A DNA stretch of 64,000 nucleotides from Paralichthys olivaceus (taxonomy: Eukaryota > Chordata > Actinopteri > Pleuronectiformes > Paralichthyidae). Position 1 is the first letter of the stretch. The number at the start of each line of letters is the position of its first letter. The notes beneath the pieces are model-generated. The model worked only from the letters and a program-made list of their open reading frames with translations, did not search any database and was not told the DNA's origin. The stretch spans positions 11,087,501 to 11,151,500 of the forward strand of contig NC_091107.1 of the NCBI RefSeq assembly GCF_024713975.1, read 5' to 3'. Shown here piece after piece: positions 39,501-50,948 of the stretch. The translations under genes were made by a program, and so were the position numbers.

Positions 39501-42500
39501 CGGAAAAAGAAACAGAGAGAGCCAAAGGTCAGAACTTGATCGGTAGTTGCTTGAAGCTTAAAATGTTTGTTGTAGCATCACTGATGTGTGTCCTCTTCTC
39601 TCTCAGGGTGTTATTGTTTTGTCTGGGATGAGAAGTGTAACTCCAAGAGATGAGTGGGAGGAAGACTTATTTGAAGACGACTCTTTGTAAGTTTCATCCT
39701 CCTCACAGACAGGACTTGTGTTGTAACTGTCATTTTAACTTTAAAAACATGGAGCTTTGTGTCAACAGATCATTCCTTCAACCGGCTGATCCATTCACTG
39801 TACCCAGTCACCTCCGAGAGCAAGTGGCTGATTTTGAGGACCAGTACAACGGCACCACACACAGAAGTCACTATAAAAGCATTTTGGACAACAACCCTGA
39901 CCCAACAAAAGAGAGTTTGTATGAGTAAGTGTGGGCCTCACTTCCATAGATGCATACATCATCTGTTATGGTAGGTTCACAATTAATGCAACACAAATGT
40001 TTTGCATCAAGGTTTCGTACAGAGTCAATGCAAAGACCCAAAATCTGCATCTCTCATCCCGGGCGAAGCAAATGGCTTCTCTTTTCCGCTAGCTTCCTCC
40101 GGTGATTTGCACAACATGTACAATGCAGCAACTGTAGTCACTTCAGTTATCGTGTTTACTCACATTTATGGCGCAGAAACTTGCATCGGTGTGAATGCAG
40201 CGTTACTGATCATTTTAGCCAAGTTAGAAAAGATGCAACAGTTTCGAAGTGGATCTTTATAACATCTTTTTAAATGTTTTAAAAATCAGAGACATAAATT
40301 ATCATTATTGCTGGTAGTAATGCAATTCTCTTTCTGCCTGACTTTTAATATCTTTAGCAAATACATATTAAATTTGTACATTATAACATATATTTCTAGA
40401 CCAGCAGGTTGGTATTTCTCAGTGTCTTTACACTAAATCGTCAATCTGCCTTTTATACTTTGTCTCCATTCTTGTCTTCTCATTTTGATTGGATTATTTG
40501 GGTTTTCTTTGTGTTGCTGCAGCTACTTTGCCCAGATCTTGGAGGAGCACGGTCCGCTGGTGGCTGAGGACCCCCTGCTGGTTGGTGAACTGAAATATTT
40601 TCCTTCTGTGGCTCAGCAGAAGATCCAAGAAGCGAGCAGCTTCGAGTCCTTCCTCCTGGAGTCCCTTCGCTTCATAAAAATGGGGAGGTGTATCGGCCTG
40701 GCTAAGCATGCTGTTGGCTTGCAGCAGGCCGGACATGGAGCCATCCTGGATGACCTGGACATCATAGTGGATCCTGAGACAAACAATGTATCTACTGATT
40801 TGCATGAACCTGTTTTCCCAAGATATGCGAGCAATTTTTCATCTGCACAGACTCAAGTACATCCCGTCCTCCCAAATCCTTATGCATTTGCCTCCCAGTC
40901 AGCTTGTGAAGTTGCACCATATGAGGACAGCTTCTATCGCTGGAGTAGCAGGGACAGTCAACAGCCATCCCCTCACTTTTCCATAAATGACAGAAGTGAG
41001 TTGGATCATGTCAGTGAATCTGATGTGGGAGTTTTGGATATTGATCCATCTCCAGGTCAAGTTGCTTCTTTGACAACTAAGGAAAACTTTTGGAGGAAAC
41101 ATGCAGCAGTTCAGGTTAATGTCAAGATTTTACTCAGATGTTTGAATAAAGCCAGATGAAATACCTGAATGCTGAATTGTTAGTCAGTTTGAATTTCTCT
41201 TTTTTTTGTTCTGTTAGACATGTCCAGAGACCATGAGCAGTGTCGCAGTGAATACAGAGCTTCATGAGCGTTTTGAGAGCTGCCAGGTGAGTGCAGCAGC
41301 TTCATGCTCCACAAATGTCGGTCTGACTGTTTATCAATTTTGATGTTGACCTTTCTGGCCCTTTTCACATGTCCAGGGCGACATCAACAAAAAAGAGAAA
41401 AGCAACAAGAAGTTGGAGCAGCAGATCAAGGAAATGGCAAATAACAGAGTCAACCAAAAGCACAAAGACGACATCACCGCCCACGAGGAAGACATAAAGA
41501 AGATCAATGCCAAAATACAAGTAGGTCCATACCCAGTTTTTATAGGTACAATGCACAAGTATAAAGATGAAACCGAATAGCTGATGATGTAATAAATCGT
41601 TCTTTTCTCTTGTCAAGGTGACCAATAAGGAGCTGACACTGTTCCAGCAGAAGCTGGAAGAGGAGATTAGAAAGGACCAGAAAGAGAAGAAGGCCAACCA
41701 GGAAGTACTGAAGTCTCTTAAGCTGGAGACAGAAGAGTTGGTGGAGGAACAGGGAAGGTAAGACAGAGGGCAATGAGTGTCCATCCCCTGGTTAGCTTTT
41801 ATATTCGTTTCCTGTTTCTGTTTATTCAAGCACCTCAGCATGAACATAGATCAAATAACCACTTGTATATTGTAACATGATGTACCAAATTGCACACACT
41901 CAGATATCACTCCCCTAAATATGAAATGTTTTGTCTTCAAGATCCATAAATTATTCCTTGGGGAATTGGTAAAAATGTCAAATCTCACACTCACTCCACT
42001 TTACAACTAATTTACAACGCTACAACTCTGTCCTAGGGGAAACAGCATTTTTTTTTTAACTGTTGATTGTTCCCAGTTGTATAGTGTATACAACATACAA
42101 CAACATCATGCTCATAATCAGTTACAGTGTCAGCAGGTCACTCTATGTTTTATTTGTGTGATCTTTTTTTCACGTGTAGTCTGGCCCGAAACATCCGAGG
42201 AAAGAACGCCTGCTATGAAACAAAATTAAGAGATTTCATAGAGCTGGGGTAAGAGATGAGAGAGTCAATGGTGAAGCATAAGTTTAAATCCTGCCAGATT
42301 TTCTTTTGTTCAATTTCTTCTTTGTCTCTTCAGCAATCAGTCAGAAGCAGAGAAGTTGAGTCTGGAGGATGAGATCAAACGCCGCAAAGTTTTGGTTACT
42401 TTGGCAACCAAGAGGTCTCACACAGCTCAGGTAGGTCCTGCAGCTCGACCCTGAACAGGCACAATTAATGAATCAGTATTTTCTTGGTCGGTCATTGAAA

Positions 42501-45500
42501 ATGTTCTTTCTTTCTACACTAGCATTTAAACATAACATATTTTATAATGTATAATGAGGACATTTTCCCCTTCACTTACAATGAAGGCACATCAGTCCTC
42601 TTAAACTCAATCAAGCTGCAGTAAATTACAAACACTCAGAGATATATTTTCCATGAAGATCTATAAATTATTTCTTTGGAAAACAGTGAAAATGTTGAAA
42701 AACACCTGATATCAAAGTTTTAGTGATCACAACCTTCCACCAAGTGTTAAACTTGCTTACAACAAACAAGGGTGAAAACATAACCTCCTTGGTAGAGGTA
42801 ATAAAATCATTATTTGGGGTTATCACTCTTCACCTTTAAAAGCTTCAGTTCTCCTGGAAAGTTCTTTATGACTCTGGCTGTTTGGGGTTGTTGTCCTGCT
42901 GTAGAATCAATCAGTGCCTCCCTCATGGTTTTGAGACAAACCTAAACATATTGAAGCATTCCTTTAACTGCTTGATTTGCTTCTGCAGTTGTCAGTAGTG
43001 GAGAGCAGCCGGGAGCAGGTTTTGTGTAGCCTCTACAAAGAGCAGGCAGACGCCAAGGTTTTTCTTACCAAATTGGATGAAGCAGTTCACAGGTAAGGGG
43101 AGTGAAATCACGGCTGTGCTAACAGGATGGACTGGTTTGACATTTATTAGTCATATCCTTTATCTTTCCAGATTCCCAAACCAAGACATGGAAACTATTA
43201 GAAACACCTGGAGGTCCAATGTCCAAGAAATTGAAAAGAAAATCTCCATTGCTGAGGTAATGAATTCACTAAAATAATCAAAAATAACTAAAAAAAAAAA
43301 AAGTAGGAAGATGGCTGCTTAAATCAGAGGCTCCAGCTACACTGCAGTTTTATTTTGCACAAATTTCAAGTTATCAGATTTAAGAGATACGACCCTTCTC
43401 TACAATAACTGAATGCCAGGGATAAAGGGTTAAAGCAGTTAACCAACTTGTCTCTGTGTGGTCCACAGACACAGTACCAGGAGCAGGTTGATCAAGTGAA
43501 GAGTGGGAGAAAAGTCAGTGAGTTGCTCATAAGCAACATAAACAACCCATCGGACGCCCCAGTACATATAGTAAGACTTTAATTTCTCTATTTTAAATCA
43601 AGACCTTTTTTAAAATCTGTGAATGAAAAATCAATTATTGAAAGTAATTTACAGTAAAAGTACAGTGTAACAGTATAAAAATATATTGCAGATTTTTGGA
43701 GCAGCCGGCTCTCCACCGCTCGTCCAGCAACCCGCAGCTCCGTCAGCAGCTGAGGCTCCAGCTGCTCCACCTCCAACGCAGCACAAACCTCCAGCGAGGA
43801 CACTGGAGCCCCCACACACCAAGTTTGACAAAGTCATTGAGGGCCTGTCCATCATTTTCCCTGTCTACACAAGGTAACACACTGATGCATAATGTAACGA
43901 TAAATCAGTCAATATTAGCCAATAAATAAGAAACTAAAATGCTCATGTATCACAGTTGATCTTCCAAAAGCAATGAAATGTTTATTTTTTAACTGCTCTT
44001 CTCAGTTTTCAACATTGGTATCATTCTTCAAAAAAATCTAAGCAATCTTTATCAACATTGTTTATATGTAATAAAATACTTGTCATTAAGTCATGCTTAG
44101 AATGCCGCTTATTCATATCAGATGACCTGAAACATCCAGTATTGGTTTTGTTCATATGATCTGCGTGTGCATTCAGGTCAGAGTTGATGAGGTTTGTTCA
44201 GGAGCTGCGTTCCTCCAGCGGTGGAAGCCTGAGCAACATGGCGCTGCAGGATTTGGTCAGCGGAGTGACTCAGCTGATCCTGGACCATCAGGTAGGTCTT
44301 GTTTTTCATTATTTTCACCTTTGTAAATATTTGGACCTTTCCAGAAACAGATTTATAGAAAAACTCCAGAAACATGTCAAGTTGACATTAGTAGGGTTTG
44401 GTAGTGATCGTCCAGTCATTTGTCATCTGTAAATAACTGTGTTACCTTTTTGTCTGTTTCTAAGGAGCTTAATTCAGTGAGATCCAACATTATGGGACCT
44501 GGGAGGCCAGCTCAGAGTGCTACTCCCCCATTGGTGACCCCAGCTCCTGTCTGGCAGCCGGTTGTATCCCAAAGATCCACACATTCTAATGCAGTAAGTC
44601 CAAAATCAGTAACAAATTCCCAACAATAAGCATTTCCCATTATAATTCATCACAGCCGCAGCTCATTAATGTCACATTTTATTAAGAGAGCAGTGATGTA
44701 TGACAAAGAAAGATGAAATACAGATAAAAGACAAATCTTCAATATAAGTTTAGAGTCAGTATAAGCAAAAAAGTGATTTAGAAAAGATTGTCTCAAATTA
44801 GCATGATGGGAATTTCATTATCTTTGAAGGAAATGTACAAATACGCTTTGACCTGATGGTGGCGCTCGTAGAAAACTCAGCAAGTTATTACATTTCATCC
44901 TGTGGCGAACAAGAATGTCAGCACCCGATTTAACAACAATGGTCTCACCCTCCCCACACACTGATGTCTGTGGAGCCGTGCTGCGACTAAAAACTCCCCA
45001 CAGTGATTAATGAAGTGTGTGTCTGTGTCTTGACAACAGCTCAACATGGAGGATCCCTGCATCATCTGTCACGATGACATGAGTCCAGACAGCACGTGCG
45101 TGCTGGGGTGCAGACACAGCTTTCATAAAGAGGTGAGTGTTTGAACATGAGCAGCTGAGGAGGATTTAATTCACCTCCCTTCAGTTTTTATTAAAGTTAG
45201 AGCTGAGTGAAACGAGCAGGCAGAAAAACCTCATCTCCACCTGAAGGTCACATGTTCAGTTTCTTCAGAAATTAATAAACACCCAACAAAAAGAATATTT
45301 TAAGGGATTTTATTTTTGCTGACATGAAGCTGAAGTGCAAAAAAAAGACACAGAAGTAAAGATTATTTAAAAAATCTTCTGTCAGCTTTTCTTTGATATC
45401 GATCAGTTCGTTCATGATGTCACGCTCAGAGCACAGAGCAACACACACTAACATTGTCAGAAGAGTCTGTAAAGTCACACAGGGCAACAACTTAATTTAG

Positions 45501-46103
45501 AGAAACATTCAGGACTTATTTTAGTACCAGGTGTGAATTTTATCCAGGCTTATTTATGTGTTAAGTATTTTAATAAATTATGCAATTATCCATTTTCATA
45601 TCAAAGGAAATATTACTGTTGGTCATTTGATGAACATAGAAGATGTTTCCAAGTGCTTAATGCAGCATTGGAATATTTATGTGATGTTAATGAAACAAGA
45701 ATCAAATGTGGAATGTGTATGTGCAGGAATGTGTGACCCGTCACAGACACATGTATGTTACTGAGCACATGCATGATATAAAAACATAACTCTGGTGGTC
45801 AGCAGCTCCACAGCACAGCTTTTTAAAACAACTGCCCTGAAGCCCAGACTCCGAACACAGACACAGAAAACATATTAATGGAACCTATTTTTCACATTGT
45901 TTCAGTTGCTAACAAAAGGGTTTGGATAATAAATCTGTGTGGGGACGGTGACTGCTGCTGGGTTTAATATTTGACTTGTTCTGTGTGTTCAGTGCATTAG
46001 GTCGTGGCTGAAGGAGCATAGCACATGTCCGACCTGCAGGAACCACAGCCTGCTGCCTGAAGATTTCCCTGCGCTGCTGGGCCGGAGACGCCCAGCTCCA
46101 TAA
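27561..46103 (+). CDS. ttc3: ttc3: TPR and RING-H2 E3 ubiquitin ligase
   Basis: TTC3 ubiquitinates active Akt in mammals and lies in the Down syndrome critical region. 45 coding exons: 27561-27626, 27716-27755, 28366-28525, 28634-28715, 29282-29335, 29961-30099, 30387-30472, 30733-30827, 31238-31300, 31743-31797, 32048-32210, 32568-32595, 32713-32782, 33103-33148, 33819-33879, 34230-34317, 34967-35119, 35465-35545, 36000-36109, 36196-36322, 37032-37154, 37245-37346, 37448-37540, 37635-37699, 37947-38077, 38306-38626, 38794-39069, 39148-39191, 39471-39527, 39607-39686, 39769-39924, 40523-41114, 41218-41286, 41377-41520, 41618-41757, 42180-42248, 42334-42430, 42989-43092, 43172-43256, 43469-43570, 43692-43873, 44177-44291, 44465-44593, 45040-45132, 45993-46103. 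Every junction is GT-AG and in frame; total 1748 aa (human about 2025). Order: TPRs at about 210-330, Cys/His-rich module at 590-695, variable exon at 1072-1269, coiled coil at 1293-1477, Pro/Ala-rich linker, RING-H2 at 1685 onward. Poly(A) signal AATAAA at 46216-46221. Confidence 0.96.
30733..32210 (+). other. ttc3: ttc3 TPR-coding exons
   Basis: Four exons encode the TPR array, from SEVMKQKGNENYKKNLYEDA through YSKAIKYYPDNHIFYGNRA to AKGHYRYCEALFFLGEFKRA. The A/G/Y/A spacing is that of canonical TPR helices, and GDGKRATLINPLWAKGHYRY is nearly the mammalian TTC3 sequence. This block is the clearest evidence for the identity of the 5' half of the gene. Confidence 0.95.
34340..34631 (+). repeat. 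Dispersed repeat family A, copy 1 (in a ttc3 intron)
   Basis: Starts near cccctaatgaaaccgtattt, has the core catcaagatccatgaattat and gaccttta, and ends in acttccttggtggaggtaat. The end is a small near-palindrome (cctcc...ggagg in other copies). Same family at 41877-41990, 42587-42802, 56848-57175 and 58120-58388, all on the plus strand. I know it as a very common teleost repeat but cannot name its class. Confidence 0.65.
35755..35808 (+). mobile_element. Second L2-like LINE/SINE tail fragment
   Basis: The stretch atgttatgatttggcgctat followed by acaaataaaattgaattgaat matches the tail at 1190-1250 in the same orientation. It sits inside a ttc3 intron (35546-35999) in sense orientation. Only the last 50 or so bases are clear; sequence just upstream may belong to it but is too diverged to bound. 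Confidence 0.55.
37032..37540 (+). other. ttc3: ttc3 Cys/His-rich module shared with DZIP3
   Basis: Three exons encode CKFPPLPDAVC, then CCCQSCTVEYHIACWKTLK and VCLTPDCFGQICSI. The spacing of Cys and His suggests a zinc-binding fold, and the block matches the region that TTC3 shares with the ligase DZIP3. Metal binding is inference from spacing. Confidence 0.8.
41877..41990 (+). repeat. Dispersed repeat family A, copy 2 (partial)
   Basis: Contains aaattgcacacactcagata, cccctaaatatg and atccataaattattccttgg, the middle of family A. The 3' portion is lost or beyond recognition. Lies in the ttc3 intron 41758-42179. Confidence 0.55.
42587..42802 (+). repeat. Dispersed repeat family A, copy 3
   Basis: Contains ttacaaacactcagagatat, agatctataaattatttctt and the end motif cataacctccttggtagagg followed by taat. 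Lies in the ttc3 intron 42431-42988, about 600 bases from copy 2 in the same orientation. Confidence 0.6.
45040..46103 (+). other. ttc3: ttc3 RING-H2 exons
   Basis: The last two coding exons encode a complete RING-H2: CIICHDDM, then CVLGCRHSFHKEC, then IRSWLKEHSTCPTC. The eight ligands Cys-Cys-Cys-His-His-Cys-Cys-Cys are all present, so ligase activity is plausible. Translation ends in GRRRPAP at TAA 46101-46103. Confidence 0.95.
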
Positions 46104-46239
46104 CATGTACCCGCTTCACTTCCTAAAAGTCTGCTTTTAATGTTGAGGTTTTTTTTTACATTTTAGTCATCAAAATATAAACACACCTTTAGAGGTTTTT
46201 TTGTATGTTTAGCGAAATAAAACTGTCTTGTGTTCAATC

Positions 46240-46647
46240 TCGTCTTTTTCGTTTGTTCATCTCTGATATTTCAAATGGTCAAGTTTGAAAATTAAGATTT
46301 TTTACGCTGCTCTCTTTTAGGACCAAATCGACCAAATAGGAACAAATCGTGGGAAAATGCCTGTACAGAGTTTTAACTTGACTGATCATCACTGTCTCCA
46401 TGAATGTGACGTTTATAACATTGGAATATAAAAAATCACTCACAGATTTGATCCCACTTATGTTTATGAGGGAACGTTCTGAATTCATCAGTTGAGCCAC
46501 TCTTACTTAGCATTACTTCTTTTTCCAGCTGTAGAGGAGCTGTTACTATATGAAGAGCACCAGTTCAGATTTCGTTGTCGTCTGTGCTGGTTGTTTGTAT
46601 GAAGAGTGGCAGCAGCAGAGTTTCAGGGAAGTTACCTGACGGCGGTT
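46240..46647. other. ttc3/vps26c convergent 3' spacer
   Basis: Must hold the 3' end of vps26c transcripts. On the minus strand I find no AATAAA between 46240 and 46647, only variants (TATAAA and CATAAA types near 46410 and 46460). An ATTAAA lies further on, inside the ttc3 3' UTR at about 46134-46139. Confidence 0.5.
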
Positions 46648-49132
46648 TCAGACTCTGCACAGCTTCAGGGGGAAGTTCTCAGTGATCAGATGATCGTCGT
46701 GTAACACAATGACGACGTTCACTTCAAACTCTGAAGGACAGAAACAAAGGGCATGAGAAAGGCCTCAAATGTAATGATTGCATTTTGGACTTTTTAAGAC
46801 CTGTTTAGATTTTATATCCCATCCAATAAATTAAACAAATAGCTGCTGGGATTTACTGTAAAATAAGAGAATGATACATGACTGAAGAACTTGAAGCAGA
46901 GTGGGAGGCTTTACTGACCGACTTTGAAGTTGGTGGTCTCCAGCGTGGGGCAGGTGAACAGCCTGGGAAACACCATGTAGATGGGAATAGAGAGGCCGTG
47001 GCAGACGTCACCTTCAGCTATCTGGATGTTCTGAATCTCTGTGGCATCTCTGGCGTAGCCTTCAGCACAACCTGAACACAGCAGGCAGTAAGATTTAAAA
47101 AAAAACAGCAGCTCAGCTTCTTAAAAAAGAAAATGTCATCATGAACTCACCGCAGGTCTCTACTCGTACAAGTTGCAGCTCAATACTCTTGATGGGGACG
47201 TCTGAGTTCTCCACCACCACCTCTCCAGTCAGCGGCTGGCTGATCACACAGCTGGTGGCGTCTAGATGGCCTCTGATCAGGAACTTTGGCAGTGAACTCC
47301 TCTGAGGACAGATGGGAAGTTTATTCTCTCATCTTTGAATTAAACAAAGTGAAGCAATAAAAATAACTGAAGAAGTGACGAGGGTTTCTCACCTCTCTGA
47401 TGTTCTCTAAGGTGTCGGGAGTGATGGTGAAGTTAACTGGGTTGGGGCCCATTTTAGCTTTCAGTGGCTGAAAATTTTAAAGAAAAAGAAGAATTCAACA
47501 TGACCAACATCTCATCTGAGTTTTTAAAAATTACAACTAGGTGGGGTTTACACAAGATATGAGGATTCTCATTTGTAAAGAAGGTAAAGTTAAATGTACA
47601 GAAATCAAAGGACCTCATCCAAATAAAGTTGATTAAATACCAACAATAAAGCAAAGAAAAATAGAATAAAAAACAATAAATCTGAATTGCATTACTGCAT
47701 TAAAATCCTGGGATCGTCTGGTGTGAACCTTGATCAAAGCTTTTAATCTGAAGCTCCACCAACGCAACAGAGAAAAAACGACAAAAAAATGTCACAAGAC
47801 TTTAAACTGTCTTATTCCCATATCCCAGTTTCACTCACCTGACAGTGTACGATGAACTCACAGTTCCTGCTCAGGTCTTTGGCCAGCAGGGGGCGCCTCA
47901 TGTCACAGCGGAGCGTGTACTGAGGAGAAGACACAAACAACACACACAGAAAAAATTTTACTTTAAATTAATTAGTTGAGAATTATTGAGATTTTCTCCT
48001 AAAGCTGGTTCATTTATCCGAGTACATGCAGGTAAAAGCGTCAGAACATCAGTGAGTGTCTTTGTGTACATCTCATATCTCTTATAATAATTGTATATTT
48101 TAACATACAAACAAAGTACTTAAAGAAATGTTTCTAATTTTCTAATTAATAACTTGTGTTTGCATGAAAGCTGTAAACTGAATTCTGAAGTGGATTTAAC
48201 AACCAGATTGGAAACTTGTTCAAGTGAATCCTACTGAGGTTTATATGTGATGTGAAAGCAAAAGAGAAAACCAGAGGATTTTACGAGCATGCGTGATGTG
48301 TTATGTTGCATGAATTAAAAAGCAGAGCTATCAAATCCATTTGTTGATTGCGAACTGTCAAGAACTTGATCTCTCGGTTGCATGCAGGAATATTTCCTAA
48401 GACATCAGGGAGTGAAATGGAATTCAACTTGAGGTGTGTTGGGCATGCATCATACCTGAATGTTGACGAAGACACCGTGGTAGGTCTCGTAAAGAACTTT
48501 GTTGCCTTTTGTGAGCAGAGGAAACTCAAAGGGGATCTCAGTCTTGCCGCCTGGGATCTTTCCTGCCTTGGCCACCTCGATGTTACTGCTGATCAGCTGG
48601 ATGGGCTGCAGCATGTGACAGGAAGGTCGGATTAATATCAGCATTGTTTAATTATCTATATTGTGTGTAGACACTTTAGATTTCAACAGCATGTTGTCAG
48701 GTTGTCTGTTGTAGCCTTGACTATCAAAATGGAACATTAAGTTGGTTAGCATTTTTATCCTATATGCAAAAAGATCAAAACTCATGATAATCATTTCAAA
48801 ATGATTAAAATAAAAATAGAAAGACTAACGGATAAACTACTTCAGCCCTCCTGAGTATCAACCATTTTAGCGTAATTTCTTTTAAATGCTGATGAATATC
48901 TGTGAGGATCGTGAGGTTTGTAAAATCACAAGAGACCCATCTGTTATGGACTCCAGACGTCCTCCGAGTTAAACCTCGTAGTTCACCTTGACAGAGTTGT
49001 AGAAAGCCTCGAAGACGCCGACACTCTTGGAGCTGAGCTGCAGGTTCACCACTCCCTCCATGCTCAGAGAGATGCCATGGTGCTGCAGCGGCTCCTTACA
49101 CACCAACACGATGACACCAGCCACCGCTTCCT

Positions 49133-49214
<82 letters not shown>

Positions 49215-49449
49215 CTCAGGTTCTGCTGTAAGAGCTCTGAACATGTCCGAGGATCAGTCATGATTTACACTCTTACACCATATTCGACTAAACTGATGAA
49301 TCCTTTCTCCATGCTTCATTTTGATCAAGACTGACGATGCAATTCACCATGATGATAATACTAATTTACAATGTTTCAGTGTGCACAACCTTCATCAGGT
49401 ATAGATAGATAGATAGACAGATAGAAAGGTAGATAGGTAGGTAGATAGG

Positions 49450-49497
<48 letters not shown>

Positions 49498-50678
49498 AAG
49501 GTAGATAGATAGATAGATAGAAAGGTAGATAGATAGAAAGATAGAAAGGTAGATAGATAGATAGAAAGATAGAAAGGTAGATAGATAGATAGATAGATAG
49601 ATAACTGATCTCGAGGGAAACGTAGGCTTCCAGTGTCACACAAAACAGTCAAACACAAGTCAAGAATCAGTAAACTTAATCTGCAGTGAGATGAAAGTTA
49701 TCAACCACAACTACTATAAAGCTGTCACAGTGAATACGTATCTGCTGATGGGGATATTGACAATTGAGTAAGTATAGATGAATGGAAATTTGAGGTTAGA
49801 GATGTCGAGTGCGTTAACAAGTAACTGAGCCTGGGTACAAATATAACAAATATAAATACATGATGCTAAACAAAGTAGAGCATTAGACACATGAACATAG
49901 TCTGTAAATAATGGTGCAGCAGAGGGAAGTTTGTTTTTTTTTAAAGGTGAAAACAGAGCAAGAATAAAGCTTAGAAACTAAAACAAGAGATATAAACAAT
50001 GTAAATTAAATAAAGATAAGCACAGTCAGGGATGGTGACTGGAGATTTTACAGTAGAGTAAATATTGCACATAATGCCTTTTTCAATTCAAAATAATGAA
50101 CTTTGAGGCTGAATTTCTCCAAAATGACACAGTAAATGCTTGATACTGAGTGAGTGAACAGACAGGATGGTCCTGAGATCAAGTGTATCAATCTTTGTCA
50201 GAAATGATGGAATAAAGGGATTTTACAGTCGAGTTAAAGATTGGCTCGCTCCGTATCGTGGACTACCTGCATTAGCCATACATTCTGTAATACGGGCGCA
50301 CTTGAAATCAGGAAAAGACGAACGTCTGCTCACTTGACCGCAGTTTTACTCTACGTCACTCTATATGTCCCATTCTCTGAGTTGTCTCCACTGAGAGAAA
50401 CAGGAAGCTGGCAGCGTTCAGGTCTGCATCCTCATCAGCTGTTTGTCATGTGCTCAGACAACACCTCGGAGTTAGTTATTCAGTTAGTGAGACTGATAGT
50501 TGGTGAATTTAAAGAACAGCATCTTCCTCTGACGGCGACACTTAAACTCCAGATTGAAAGGTTGGAGCTAATGCTGGATGAAGCAGCAGTTAGCATTAGC
50601 TCGCTGTGTTTACGTACTTACCCCTTCAAGATAAACTTTGTTCGCTCTTTTCAGTCTTATGTCCAAAGTGACGCTCAT
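46648..50678 (-). CDS. vps26c: vps26c (DSCR3): retriever/Commander cargo-sorting arrestin-fold subunit
   Basis: Subunit of retriever (VPS35L-VPS26C-VPS29), which recycles SNX17-bound cargo from endosomes. Coding exons on the minus strand, 5' to 3': 50622-50678, 48987-49130, 48456-48605, 47839-47919, 47393-47467, 47151-47301, 46919-47071, 46648-46730. They splice in frame to 297 aa, the length of human VPS26C. Start MSVTLDIRLKRANKVY matches the family N-terminus. Further matches: MEGVVNLQLSSKSVGVFEAF, KGNKVLYETYHGVFVNIQ, VETCGCAEGYARDATEIQNI, GLSIPIYMVFPRLFTCPTLE and LHDDHLITENFPLKLCRV (end). The two arrestin-like beta-sandwich halves are represented in full. Intron 1 (49131-50621) carries two long microsatellites, one forming the splice-acceptor tract. 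Convergent with ttc3, with about 430 bases between the ttc3 poly(A) signal and this stop codon. Confidence 0.97.
49135..49213. repeat. (CA)n/(TG)n microsatellite at the vps26c exon 2 acceptor
   Basis: About 39 CA units on the plus strand. On the vps26c (minus) strand it is a (TG)n run that ends in tgtgtccag and abuts exon 2 at 49130 directly, so it takes the place of the polypyrimidine tract. Confidence 0.97.
49401..49603. repeat. (GATA)n microsatellite with AAAGG interruptions
   Basis: About 200 bases of GATA tetranucleotides broken by gataggtag and gatagaaaggtag variants, within vps26c intron 1. It makes several spurious Tyr/Leu/Ser open frames on the minus strand. Confidence 0.97.
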
Positions 50679-50900
50679 GTCTGACGCTCAAACCTCACAG
50701 TTTAAGAACACCTGCTCGAGCTTATATTTGATGTGATGTTTAATATGTTCAACAAACTAACCGGTGCTAAATGTTTTCACACACGACTCTGGTTTGTTTA
50801 TAACCGGAAGCAGTATCAACATGACTTCCGGTCTGAGTCTTTCAGAATAAAAGCGAAATCATTTGTTCCTCGAAAACGCTTCCGGCTCAACTACATCAAA
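50679..50900 (-). promoter_or_regulatory. vps26c: vps26c promoter with three ETS-type sites
   Basis: Within 210 bases upstream of the vps26c start are ccggaag (50804-50810), cttccgg (50825-50831) and cttccgg (50879-50885). Clustered CCGGAAG sites are typical of TATA-less housekeeping promoters bound by GABPA/ELK factors. No TATA box is seen. Confidence 0.5.
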
Positions 50901-50948
50901 GTAAAAGCGTAATTAAAACCAATCTTAAGGAGCTGAGGGCAAACCAAC

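Noticed and set aside
40002-40262. 86-codon frame in a ttc3 intron
   Set aside because: Between two well-supported exons (39769-39924 and 40523-41114); no family resemblance and splicing it in is not needed to keep frame.
48969-49334. Open frames of Thr-His or Cys-Val repeats
   Set aside because: They are translations of the (CA)n tract in all frames; the real coding here is vps26c exon 2 on the minus strand.
49376-49658. 87-codon frames of Tyr-Leu-Ser-Ile repeats
   Set aside because: Produced by the GATA microsatellite; intronic in vps26c.
50241-50684. 147-codon plus-strand frame
   Set aside because: Runs antisense over vps26c exon 1 and its intron; the minus-strand reading MSVTLDIRLKRANKVY is the family match.
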